Shown here one piece after another: positions 54,835 through 64,000 of a stretch of DNA of 64,000 bases. This stretch comes from Timema cristinae (taxonomy: Eukaryota > Arthropoda > Insecta > Phasmatodea > Timematidae): contig JBCFYV010000001.1 in NCBI GenBank assembly GCA_039000515.1, positions 33,688,061 to 33,752,060 of the forward strand, read 5' to 3'. A model generated the notes under the pieces. The model did not search any database. It worked only from the letters and a program-made list of their open reading frames with translations, and was not told the origin of the DNA. The stretch's first letter is position 1, and every line of letters begins with the position of its first letter. Made by a program: the position numbers and the translations under genes.

Positions 54835-55217
54835 GGTGGTGAACCCGTTTGAAAGGGCCTAGGGAGAAAGCTGACCAATCAACTGCTTCAGTGACTGAAC
54901 GCTTGTATTGCACTGGCCTACTACAGATGACAGGGAGATCGAGTTTCGAATCCTGGTCAAGTCTAATAAGGGTGGTTTTTACTAAATGGTTTCCCACTCT
55001 CCTTCTATTAAAATGTGGGTATATTACCTCTAAAATTCTTCCTTCCTCATCTTTACCCCAAAGTAATTGTCATATATATGTGTCATTTTTCAATGTTCAG
55101 AATATGAATCTTGATATGGCTAAATCCATACTAAAACATATATAATAGCTTTGGCTATTTGATTCTTAATATAGATGTATAACCTGAACAGCTAGTAAGA
55201 CACAGTGTTAAAAAAAA
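54835..55217 (+). repeat. SINE-A copy (A2) with internal insertion
   Basis: Head near ttgaaagggcctagggagaa is decayed. B box gagtttcgaatcctggtcaa and body tttcccactctccttctatt are clear. About 90 unrelated bases (catttttcaatgttcagaat onward) precede the tail gtataacctgaacagctagt. Confidence 0.75.
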
Positions 55218-55416
55218 TCAATTAATAGTGTGATTATGATTACATGGACAGTAATAATTTACTAATTAGAATAGTTTTTAAATCGTAATATCTGCCTTCT
55301 ACACCTTATTTTAGGTTAGTTACACTGATATCTCAATACTCCAAAAAAATAGGATTAACTTCAAATATCCCAACTACAACACTATTATTATTTGGAAATA
55401 AATTTTAGTGCATCAC

Positions 55417-55676
55417 AAACCCGCTTCTGTGGCGTAGTTGGCTAACATGCTTGTCGCTTTGATCTCGACTGCTGAGGACGGGGAGATCGAGGTTCAAATC
55501 TCGGTCGGGTGAACTGGGAGTGGTTTTTCCTAAGTGGTTTTCCACTCTCCTCCACGCAAATGCGGGTTCACTTCCTTTTATTCAACCTTCCAAATTCCTA
55601 ATCCATTAGCGTAACTAGTACTTAAAGCGTATAAACCGAACGGGTAGTAAGACGAGTACTAAATATTATAATATTA
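55417..55676 (+). repeat. SINE-A (A1), full length, perfect target-site duplication
   Basis: Head cttctgtggcgtagttggct, B box gaggttcaaatctcggtcgg and tail cgaacgggtagtaagacgag. The flank ttagtgcatcac lies at 55405-55416 and 55677-55688. Confidence 0.96.
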
Positions 55677-55688
55677 TTAGTGCATCAC

Positions 55689-56705
55689 TGCAAAATTTAC
55701 ATAAAGACATACATGTATAGCTTAATCTAATTTTTAATCCAGGTTTTTTGTTCCTATAACTAGACTGGATTTTAAGTGATTTAAGGAACATTTTTATTAC
55801 AGAATCAAAATTCATTAAACATCTGCATAAAAGGTATTTACCAATATTCATAAATATTACTGCAATGTTTTAATACACTACGCTTGACAAAATTAACACT
55901 TTAAAATAAAAATACAATACCACTGATAAAAACAAGTTTTGGTTAAAAAAGGTGTGAATATGATCACTTAATCCCTTGTTTATAGATAAAAAAAACAATA
56001 CTTTTCAACATTTATTTGTTAATCTTTGATATAAAAACTTGAAAGAGCCCACAAGATCAATTAGTTGAGTATGTAGTAGTGATTAAGATTAACTCTAGTC
56101 CAAGAAAAAATGGAAGCAAATTGAAACACATTTAAAATAAATTGTTAATTTAACATATGATCTGTGTACCTGTCTAAGTCGAATGTACCAAAAATTAAAA
56201 TTTTGGAAGTTATTTTATATGTCATTGGCATTCACATTATCAATATAAAAAAAAGCTTTAGTTTTAAATTTACTACTAAACTGTAAATTTGGGTCCTTCA
56301 AATCCCTAAAAATATAAAAATTTCAAATTAACTGTTGGCAAAGTTATAGATTCAAAATTCAATAATTACCATATATGACAAAATAGTCAGACCATTCTTT
56401 ACCACTTAACTGAACAACAAAAATTATAGTTTTGTTAAATTTTCAATTTTCGATAGCAATGAAAGAATTAATGTAAAAAAGTCAGAATTTGAGAAATGAA
56501 AAATTAGGTAATAACATTGTAGGAAAGTTTTATTGATTATCATATTTTCTAAGATTTGGATTAAATTCAAAATAGGGATTTATAGGTAAAAATAATATTT
56601 GGGTTCGAGAAAAAGTTTTCTTTAAACATTGATTTTATTTTATTTTGAGGAACATAAGCTCTGCAGAAATAAAATACCATTACAAACAAAAACCATTACC
56701 TCCAC
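55689..56705. other. AT-rich intergenic or intronic DNA
   Basis: No recognised gene or repeat in about 1 kb. Confidence 0.4.
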
Positions 56706-56709
56706 TAAC

Positions 56710-56995
56710 TTTTTTTCATTTATTTGAAGTATTTATTATTTAACATGCACTTTCTGAATCGACTGATTATATCAGCACATGATAATTTCTATGAGTGAGC
56801 TCGAAAGGGCCTACCAAATTTGTTGGGAAAAGTATTTTCACTACCTTCAAATATTCTTTTAAATGCTACAATTGACTTTACTTTCTTTTCGAAGGAAGCT
56901 ATCCTATGGATTTTAATTTCTCAAGAAAAATCTGTCGACCCTGAATCCACAAACATCGGGTGCATGGGGTTGAACACACCCTCCACCCAAAATGT
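56710..56995 (-). repeat. SINE-D related fragment
   Basis: gaaagggcctaccaaatttg, atttctcaagaaaaatctgt and cgaccctgaatccacaaaca match the + strand of the SINE-D copy at 43.65 kb. The tRNA-like head is only partly kept. Confidence 0.55.
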
Positions 56996-57419
56996 CAAAC
57001 TAACATATTAATAATATATTATATGCAACGTTAAAATTAAATGAATGTCCATTTATCACTAATATATTGAATAATAGTATAAAAATAAAACTCAATACTT
57101 GGTATTAAATTTTGACTTTAGGTTAAAATGTTTGAAATTTTTTTAGGGGTTGCACATCATTTATTAGTATCACATTTTTAATAAATTCCTCATTTATAAA
57201 TTTAGAAGAATAAAAAAGGCAGATATTGACTATTATGTCAAAAATGATAGAAATGGATCATTGATGTACAAACATTTCCTCTAAAAGGTTAAAGAAAAAA
57301 AAGAACACAAACTTTTGAGAAACCTACTTATCTACTTACTCTATGGAACTAAAGAATTATTACATTCAAACTTGAGTAATATCTCTATACAACTAAAGCT
57401 CACAAAATTATAAAATATA

Positions 57420-58055
57420 TTTGCTAACATCTGCGAAAGTATTGTTTTTAGATATATTTCAAATACAAGTTTTTTTATTTTTAATAGTACTACAATTTTG
57501 CAATGATAAGTTATTTATTATCTCAAATAGTTTCAGAGATACATAAATTTACGCTTCTGTAGTACCCTAAAAGTCATTTTCATAGGAAAATGAAAAGAGT
57601 CATTTTGTTTATAATCCTATAATCAAATTTTAGTTAAAATCGTTAGAACTGAGTTTGAGAAAATTGGTTTTTACTCTTTTCACCCTTTATTAAACTACTC
57701 TTAATTTTAGTGTCAACTGATTTCCAAACCCTTCCTACACCTCTGACAAGACATCTTGTGAATGTGTGGAATGCCAGGTCACCACCGTGGTTCGGATTCC
57801 ACGTTAAACTGTAGGTCCTTCATTTCATCTCACAATCACCCTACCATTACACATTAGCGTAAGTGCGTACAACCCGAACGGGTAGTAAGACGCGGTGCTA
57901 ATATTAATAATAATAATAATTTAGTGTCAAACAGACCACAAGGTAGATGGCTTTTCAAAAACCACTTTTTAGGGTTCAGGGGTTCATGAAACATCAACAT
58001 CCATCAACATGTCAGGTTAGATTTCTTGACGGTCACAATACTTTTTCTTATGTGT
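57420..58055 (-). repeat. Unclassified interspersed repeat, copy 2, split by a SINE-B
   Basis: atctcaaatagtttcagaga, ggtttttactcttttcaccc and later catgaaacatcaacatccat follow copy 3 in order. A SINE-B sits at 57717-57919. Confidence 0.7.
57717..57919 (+). repeat. SINE-B, 5'-truncated, perfect target-site duplication
   Basis: Starts at ctgatttccaaacccttcct in the body, ends in the shared tail and (aat)n. The flank tttagtgtcaa is repeated at 57706-57716 and 57920-57930. It is younger than the repeat it interrupts. Confidence 0.96.
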
Positions 58056-58099
58056 TCAAAAATTTAAAAAACATATATTTGCATTCATCTTGAAAATTA

Positions 58100-58650
58100 T
58101 TGGTTTTATAATAATATGTTTCGAATAAAATATTTTTATTATAAATAAACATACATATTTGCAAAGATAAGTAATTTCATATCTCAAATAGTTCCGGAGA
58201 TATGATAAAAAATGATAATTTACCTATCAGACCGGAACCCTTAAAGTCATTTTGCCGAAAAAATATGAGTAGCCATTTTGTTTTTAATATTGATTAGTGG
58301 TTAGAAATGAAATTTAATCAAAATCATTACAGCCAATTTTGGAAAAATTGATTTTTACTCTTTTTTTCCCCTTCAGTAAACTACCGGTACCCTTAATTTT
58401 AGGGTAAGATATACATTTTAAAATCCCTCGGGGTAACCTTATGAAAACCCTAGATACCAAAGTTTTATCCCGATCTTGGTAAAGTAGTTTCTGGCTCTAC
58501 TCCAAGGTAGACAGACGGGTGGAAATTCAAAATCCACTTTTTCGGATTCGGAGTGTCATGAAACTTCAACATTAATCAATATCTCGATTTGGATTTTTTT
58601 TGACCATCACAATACTTTCTCTACCTGTAAGATAGCGAGAAAGTAAAAAA
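58100..58650 (-). repeat. Unclassified interspersed repeat, copy 3
   Basis: atctcaaatagttccggaga, gaaaaccctagataccaaag, agtagtttctggctctactc and catcacaatactttctctac are the inverse of copy 1 at 48.0 kb. It lies in tandem with copy 2. Confidence 0.72.
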
Positions 58651-58651
58651 T

Positions 58652-58738
58652 TAGGTTCAACCCTCCTAATCCCTAATAGATTAGTGTAATCAGTACATAG
58701 GCATATAACTTGAACAGGTAGTTGGATACAATGCCAAT
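58652..58738 (+). repeat. SINE-A tail fragment
   Basis: aggttcaaccctcctaatcc and catataacttgaacaggtag match the last 80 bases of SINE-A. Confidence 0.6.
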
Positions 58739-59762
58739 ATATTCTGGGATCAATCTATCAATTTTTAAAATGTATTAATAATTAGTACATTATTTTGTTG
58801 GTTTGTAGCATAACCAGAGTATATTACTTTTAGGAAATATTTGAATATTGGCATGTACAAGTGCTGGAATTACACCTGGCACTGTTGGTGATGAAAATCA
58901 ATGACAAAAATAACCTGCAGAACACTTTACATTCAATTTGAACCCTTCTGAATATAGCCATACTTCTGAAAAAAAATTATATATATATCTTGGTTAAAAA
59001 AAATCTTTCCCCTTTAGTGGAATTTAAATTCCCCAATAATATACTAAACAAATAGGTGAATTTAAAACATTTCCAATTCTTTATCTGGTTTTGTTGGGAC
59101 TTAAGTAATTTCATCCACTCAATAGAGCAATTTTGAAGGTGAACCATGACAAACAAGAAGACACAGACAATGCCTTCTAAATGTTCTAGTTTTATTTTTC
59201 TTTGCTTTGTCCTACATAACGAATGAATTATAGATGATCAGTGTCAATTTATCAGGAATGTAAAAAACAATCGTGAACTATATTGCTTTGTGTGTAAAAT
59301 ATGTAATTCAAACCGTTAGTTGATGTTTTCATACCCTTTCCAACAGGCGTACCTATTCAAATTATCTATTCCATGACTATTTGATTTATTTTATAGCTAA
59401 GTAATTTCTCTAAAGCTTCTAATTATAGATTGACCTTGACTTATTAAGATTCGAACGGCGCTTAACGGCGAAAAGCTTAACTATATCTATTGCGTTACGT
59501 ATTTTTGTGTGTAGCTTTTGTTGAACCTGTAAAAATCTCTAATCCCACTAACGGGCAGTGAAATACATGGTAGACGTAATTTTTAACAGCTGGAAATGTG
59601 AATTTTTCGTTTAGTTGCGAGCCACAATTTGCTATTTTATATTCAAGCTTTTCAAATTGTTTTAATTGCTACTTTGTCAATGTAGCTAGCGTGACTAATT
59701 ATTGATGTGCTGTGTAGGACGTACATATTAGTGATTCCTTTTATTTTATCGTTGAGAAAGTC
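58739..59762. other. DCP1 upstream region
   Basis: AT-rich, with a slightly GC-richer patch at 59450-59560 (ttcgaacggcgcttaacggc) that could be a promoter. No TATA box is certain. Transcription start is not fixed. Confidence 0.35.
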
Positions 59763-61241
59763 ATGGCTGATGTTTCTGAATTGCGTATGAACGTAGCAGC
59801 TCTTAAAAGAGTTGATCCTTACGCGAAGGAAATTTTGGAGACTGCTACCCATGTAGCATTGTATAAATTCAATGCTGATGAAAATGAGTGGGAGAAAACA
59901 GAAGTTGAAGGTGCCCTGTTTGTATACAGCCGTGGTGGGGAACCTTATCACAACATTCTTATTATGAATAGACTTAACACGAACAATTTGGTTGAACCTG
60001 TCACCAAGAACTCGATCTACAGCTGAAAGAACCTTTTTGCTCTACAGGAATGCACGCTGTCATATTTATGGTATTTGGTTCTATGATAAGGACGAGTGTA
60101 TCTGTATTGCTGCGTTGATGGATAGATTAGTTAAGCAATCATCTATAACAAGAAAACTTTCCACTAGAAATAATTTAATGAACAACCATCGTTTGAATAG
60201 TACCACAAATGTTGACATATTCAATCTTTTAAGTAAAGCTCAAGATAATTTTCAATCCAATAAGTCTGTTGTATCTACTGTGAACATTCCAGAAGATTTT
60301 GAAGCTAAGCAGCAGATGCCTCAAGGAGTTGCCGATTTTTTTGCAAAAGCGAGTAGTGGAGGTTCGCATTTTCCAACTGAGAAGAAAGTTATTCAACCAT
60401 CAGAGCTGTTTGCTGGTCATCAAGGTTCTATAACTGGATCAGTGACTGTAGAGTTACCTCAAGACTCTAGGAATGGTGAACAGCTCAAACCTTTATTACA
60501 GCGTCTTATGTCAAATCCTGTACACACTGTGAACACATTGAAAAACAACAGCGGTCTCTAACGCCCCAATCGGAAGTAGTAAAGAGAAACAAGGGTAAAT
60601 CTCACAGTAACAAACATAGTGGTTTCAAGATGAGACCATTGTCGTCCAACACATTACTTGATGAAAGTTTAACCAAACCAAGCATTCTACCTGTACCGTC
60701 TGGACGTCGGTCATCTAGTTCTCAAACTGAACCATCGTCCGCTGATGGATTTGTGGGAGTTGAAAATGACTCCAGTTTCCTTCGTATCTCATCGCCAACA
60801 GCACCAGGTAACAACACACTTGAATCCTTGTTCAACGCTGGCGCTGAAACCATTCCTATCGCCACGGAATGCAATTTGATTGAACAGCGACCATTGTCTG
60901 CACCTCTTTGCTCTGCATTAGAAACACCCCTGAAGCCCGCACTTATGCCTCCGACAATGTTTACTTCATCTGCTTCTAAAAATTCTGTAAAATTAGAAAC
61001 TTCTACTCCTGTAAATGTCAACATTACACCTCTCGCAAAACCATTAACTGGTGTATCCATGTCGAATCTGATAAATAATGACTTGATTAACAATGAAGTG
61101 TTCAATGATATTGTCCCAGAACCTCTGACTAAGAAGCAAATTCTTCAAGCTGTGCACTATCTTTTGAAAAATGACCAAGACTTTATCAACAAGCTTCACG
61201 AAGCTTATTTGAAATCATTTGCTGAAAAGGTTTTGTCATAA
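59763..61241 (+). CDS. DCP1: DCP1, mRNA-decapping enzyme 1 (three single-base deletions)
   Basis: DCP1 is the activator of the DCP2 decapping enzyme in cytoplasmic P-bodies, in 5'-3' mRNA decay. The N-terminal EVH1 domain (about residues 1-130) starts MADVSELRMNVAALKRVDPY and has THVALYKF, WEKTEVEGALFVY, NRLNTNNLVEPV and, after the frame changes, FLLYRNARCHIYGIWFYDKD. A Ser/Thr/Pro-rich middle contains EKQQRSLTPQ. The C-terminal trimerisation helix ends LTKKQILQAVHYLLKNDQDF. The reading frame drops one base three times: in the A-run near 60005-60010, the T-run 60034-60038, and after 60531. With these restored the protein would be about 493 residues, between fly and human DCP1 in length. No intron interrupts it. 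As the base sequence stands, translation would stop at 60026. Conservation on both sides of each break argues for sequencing error. A recent retrocopy is the alternative. Confidence 0.93.
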
Positions 61242-62699
61242 GCATAAAGTTGATACCATTGGTAGCGCTATTATAAAATAATATTAAGTTGGCCTAGGCC
61301 TAACTTTTCTTGTTTAAAAATATGTTCAAATTTAGGGGTCGAGTGAATCACACATAAATAGGGATAGACTTGGTGACCTCTTTTCCACAACAAATTAGCC
61401 TATAGATTTTCAGAGTATTATATTCCAAATAATGGAAAAGCATGCGTTTTAGACTGCCGAATTGCAATTTAAAAAGTCCATTATAGCCTTTGTTAAAACC
61501 AAAACTTAAAAAATATCAATTACAAACTTTTTGATAATTAAGTGCTTTGTATGACTGAAATTAGGCTACATTGCTGGTCATAATCTATTCTAATTTTCTT
61601 GAAAATAAGGACAAACGGGCCCTTTGAAGATGCTTTCAGGGTTATCCAGACATTCTTTTAAACAAGGATAATCCTTAATTTCTGGAATTTGTAGTCTCAT
61701 CCTATTCAAATTTGATGTCAATTAGATAATTGTAATTGTTATGATAATTAGTAGGTCAGTTAATTTTGTTGGGCAATCAACTTTACAAGGGTTTTTGTCA
61801 GTAATTTGGTAGCTACATTATAGGTCATCTACTATCATTAAGCTACCACCTCATAACAGCAGCAACGTTATTTAATCCTCCACAAAAAATAGGCTATGTC
61901 TCAATTTGTAACTTTATAAGTGTATTTATTGTGATAACATTTTTGAACTTGGGTCTTAACAGCTCATAGCTGTTTTCACAATATAAAATTTCTCCAACAG
62001 TTGTTCTTAATAAACTATACCAGATAGCTTACTTACTGTCTTTTAAACTACCACATACCAGATGACTTTTAAAATGTACAGCCATATTAGTGTAATCTGC
62101 CCCCCCCCCTGGATCCCCTCTTCTCTCAAGACATAAAGTGTGGAGGGGGTTAGATGTGCCCCACAAGCATATATCCTGGATAACCATTAGGCTTACTTTT
62201 CTTTTACAACTGTAGGGCCTGTTAACAGAATGTATAGTCTAATTTAAGCTACAGCAATTTTTTCATATCAATAGCCTTACCTTAATTTAATTCTAAGGCT
62301 TATATTTAAATTTCTATGTAATGATCTGCAAACAACATTATCTAGCCAGTTAATAGGTAATAAAATATAATTTTACATAATAATTTTATTGAATACTATA
62401 AACAAAATATCCCTCACTAATTTGAAAATGTTAGCCCACTCACTGCAACTTTGACTAAAATTTTTAATTTTTTTTAAAGGGGAAAAAAAGTTGAAAATAT
62501 ATTTATAATAGTGGTTGACATGTTTATTTGCTATATATTTGAGGTTTAGTTATAATTTAACCAATGTGTGTTCTTTTTAAAACATTGTGATTGTTTAAAT
62601 TTGAGTGTGAACTTAATTGCTTGTTTTTGATGTTAGCCTATGAAATATAGGCATAACAAAAAATATCAAGTAATTTGATTACTACAATAGGTACCTTTA
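61242..62699. other. DCP1 3' flank, probably 3' UTR then intergenic
   Basis: AT-rich. A C-run lies at 62101-62109. No further DDB2 exon and no other gene recognised. Confidence 0.45.
62009..62014 (+). terminator. Candidate poly(A) signal of DCP1
   Basis: AATAAA about 770 bases past the stop codon. Another AATAAA lies at about 62359. Neither is confirmed, and no poly(A) tract follows the coding region. Confidence 0.35.
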
Positions 62700-62982
62700 C
62701 ATTACATCCATTACTGTTTCCAGCATGTGGCCTGGGTTGATTTTTTTATTCAAGCCATATATTTTCCACTACCAGCTTGCTGTGCCTGTCATAGTTTCAT
62801 ATGCTTTTATAACTTAAAGACTAGGAAAGGCACAACAGCCAGGCCACGTCCATTAATTTATCAATGTGAGAGCTTAAACTCACATTTCACCAATTATATT
62901 TCGGCCATGCAGGTAATCGAACCAGGGAACCTTAGCTCAGTAGGTTGACACGCTATCGACTGAGCCAAGGTGTCGGATTACC
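62700..62982 (-). repeat. SINE-C copy, nearly full length
   Basis: On the minus strand the head has A box cttggctcagtcgatagcgt and B box ggttcgattacctgc. The body runs through gttataaaagcatatgaaac and ends ggccacatgctggaaacagt. It is the reference for fragments near 2.5, 25.8, 44.1 and 49.0 kb. Confidence 0.82.
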
Positions 62983-64000
62983 AATTTTTTATTTACCGGT
63001 ACTTAGCACTAATTAAATTCTTAAAAAAAAGTGTACAGCCAAACTATTGTGTTAAAGAATAGTCGGATGTATCAATCGTTCACATTCATTACTATGACTA
63101 ATATAGTAGAATATATTTTACAATCTCACAATATGTAGAAAGTCTATGCCTTGTTGGTAAAATATAAATATAAGTAATTTAATTTTTTTGTATAAACACC
63201 TAAATTTTACTTAAGAGAAAATATTGTTAACAATACAGCAGGCTACTTAAACATGAAAAAATGTGACTTGTCCAGCTTATGAGAATAGGCTAAAAGCATA
63301 AAGGTATACCTTGATGTAGTAAGTTCTCTACATACATGGTTCATTTAAGGTTTTTGCATGATTTGGAAAACAACTTTATTCTAATGATGTTTAAATACAT
63401 ATATTTTTAAAATATATTTTCATTTAAAGGTTATTTTCTTAAACATCAAATTATATAATCCATTAAGTCTATACACCTAAAGGTTAATTAAAGCTTTGTT
63501 TTAATCAATACTTAGATTCAGTAACAAGACACAACTTGCATTGTAGAAACAAACAAATTGTAATGACACTATCAGCTCTGCGTCATCTTAACTACACTGT
63601 GATTTTCATAGAAAGGTAACTCATGTTACCACAATGATGGAAAAAAATTCTATTTACATTATTTGACAGTTTAATTAATACAGTATTGTAAAATAAACTA
63701 TGGACTAATCTATAATGAAATATTATTGGAGGCTTTTGATATATTTTTATTAACTTACAATTAATAAATCACTTAATACGTTTCTAGAATACTAAATTGT
63801 AGTGTCTTTCGATCAATTTTGGTGGTCGAAAGTGGGTTTCTAATAAACATCAAAGTTTGGGAACACCATCTATTATGTCAAGTGTCGCTTGACGGATGAT
63901 GTTGCTACTCATAAGATGAAGTACCACAATCACGTGTCTATAAGTCTGTACAAGTTGAATCTTTGTAGTTGAGGACTTAGCATACATATAGTACATTCAT
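62983..64000. other. AT-rich DNA, no feature recognised
   Basis: About 1 kb of AT-rich sequence to the window end with no gene, SINE or inverted repeat. Confidence 0.45.

Noticed and set aside
60722..61105. 127-codon minus-strand frame in DCP1
   Set aside because: It is antisense to the conserved DCP1 coding sequence with no recognisable domain.
59763..61241. DCP1 as a plain processed pseudogene
   Set aside because: Only single-base deletions are seen and no poly(A) tail or flanking repeat. Frame-neutral conservation favours sequencing error, though a retrocopy stays open.

Overview
The window looks like a piece of an AT-rich, repeat-laden arthropod (probably insect) nuclear genome. The evidence is spliced genes with GT-AG introns, animal-type proteins (DCP1 decapping activator, DDB2 DNA-damage WD40 protein, EMRE mitochondrial calcium uniporter subunit, a FLYWCH/RING protein), abundant tRNA-derived SINEs, LINE reverse-transcriptase debris, hAT- and Tc1-type MITEs, and no bacterial features. 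The species cannot be named from sequence alone.

Layout. 1-6.8 kb: AT-rich intergenic DNA with SINEs, two decayed LINE fragments and a Tc1-type MITE. 6.84-8.53 kb: a gene (+) with an N-terminal FLYWCH-like zinc finger, a 30-bp coding minisatellite of about 37 units and a C-terminal C3HC4 RING finger. 8.7-31.5 kb: a dense SINE landscape with nested insertions, a LINE carrying a DNA transposon, a 570-bp hAT MITE, other MITEs and, at 13.1-13.5 kb, a CpG-rich promoter-like block with a CRE and a splice-donor sequence. 31.6-32.3 kb: the EMRE coding exon (+). 32.3-40.9 kb: intergenic, with a SINE, a LINE tail, a 108-bp tandem duplication and a decayed transposon gene (-). 40.9-53.7 kb: five exons (+) of DDB2, with introns full of SINEs and two long hairpin-forming inverted repeats. 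53.7-59.7 kb: SINEs and an unclassified interspersed repeat. 59.76-61.24 kb: an uninterrupted DCP1 reading unit (+), broken only by three single-base deletions. 61.2-64 kb: its probable 3' UTR, a tRNA-headed SINE and featureless AT-rich DNA.

The genes are unrelated housekeeping functions (mRNA decay, nucleotide-excision repair, mitochondrial calcium uptake) and do not form a pathway. All lie on the + strand. DDB2 is followed only about 6 kb downstream by DCP1, yet its last WD40 blades are not found in the window, so DCP1 may sit inside a DDB2 intron or the DDB2 gene may be incomplete here.

A recurring technical signal is the single missing base: three in DCP1, one in DDB2 and probably one in the FLYWCH/RING gene. 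All shift the frame the same way and the protein on both sides stays well conserved, so they look more like uncorrected long-read indels than true inactivation. The most interesting biology is the FLYWCH-minisatellite-RING gene and the pair of long hairpins in DDB2 intron 3. The larger hairpin has a 12-bp target-site duplication and a degenerate hammerhead-ribozyme-like motif reminiscent of Penelope-like elements. SINE families (about 45 copies or fragments) share one 3' tail.
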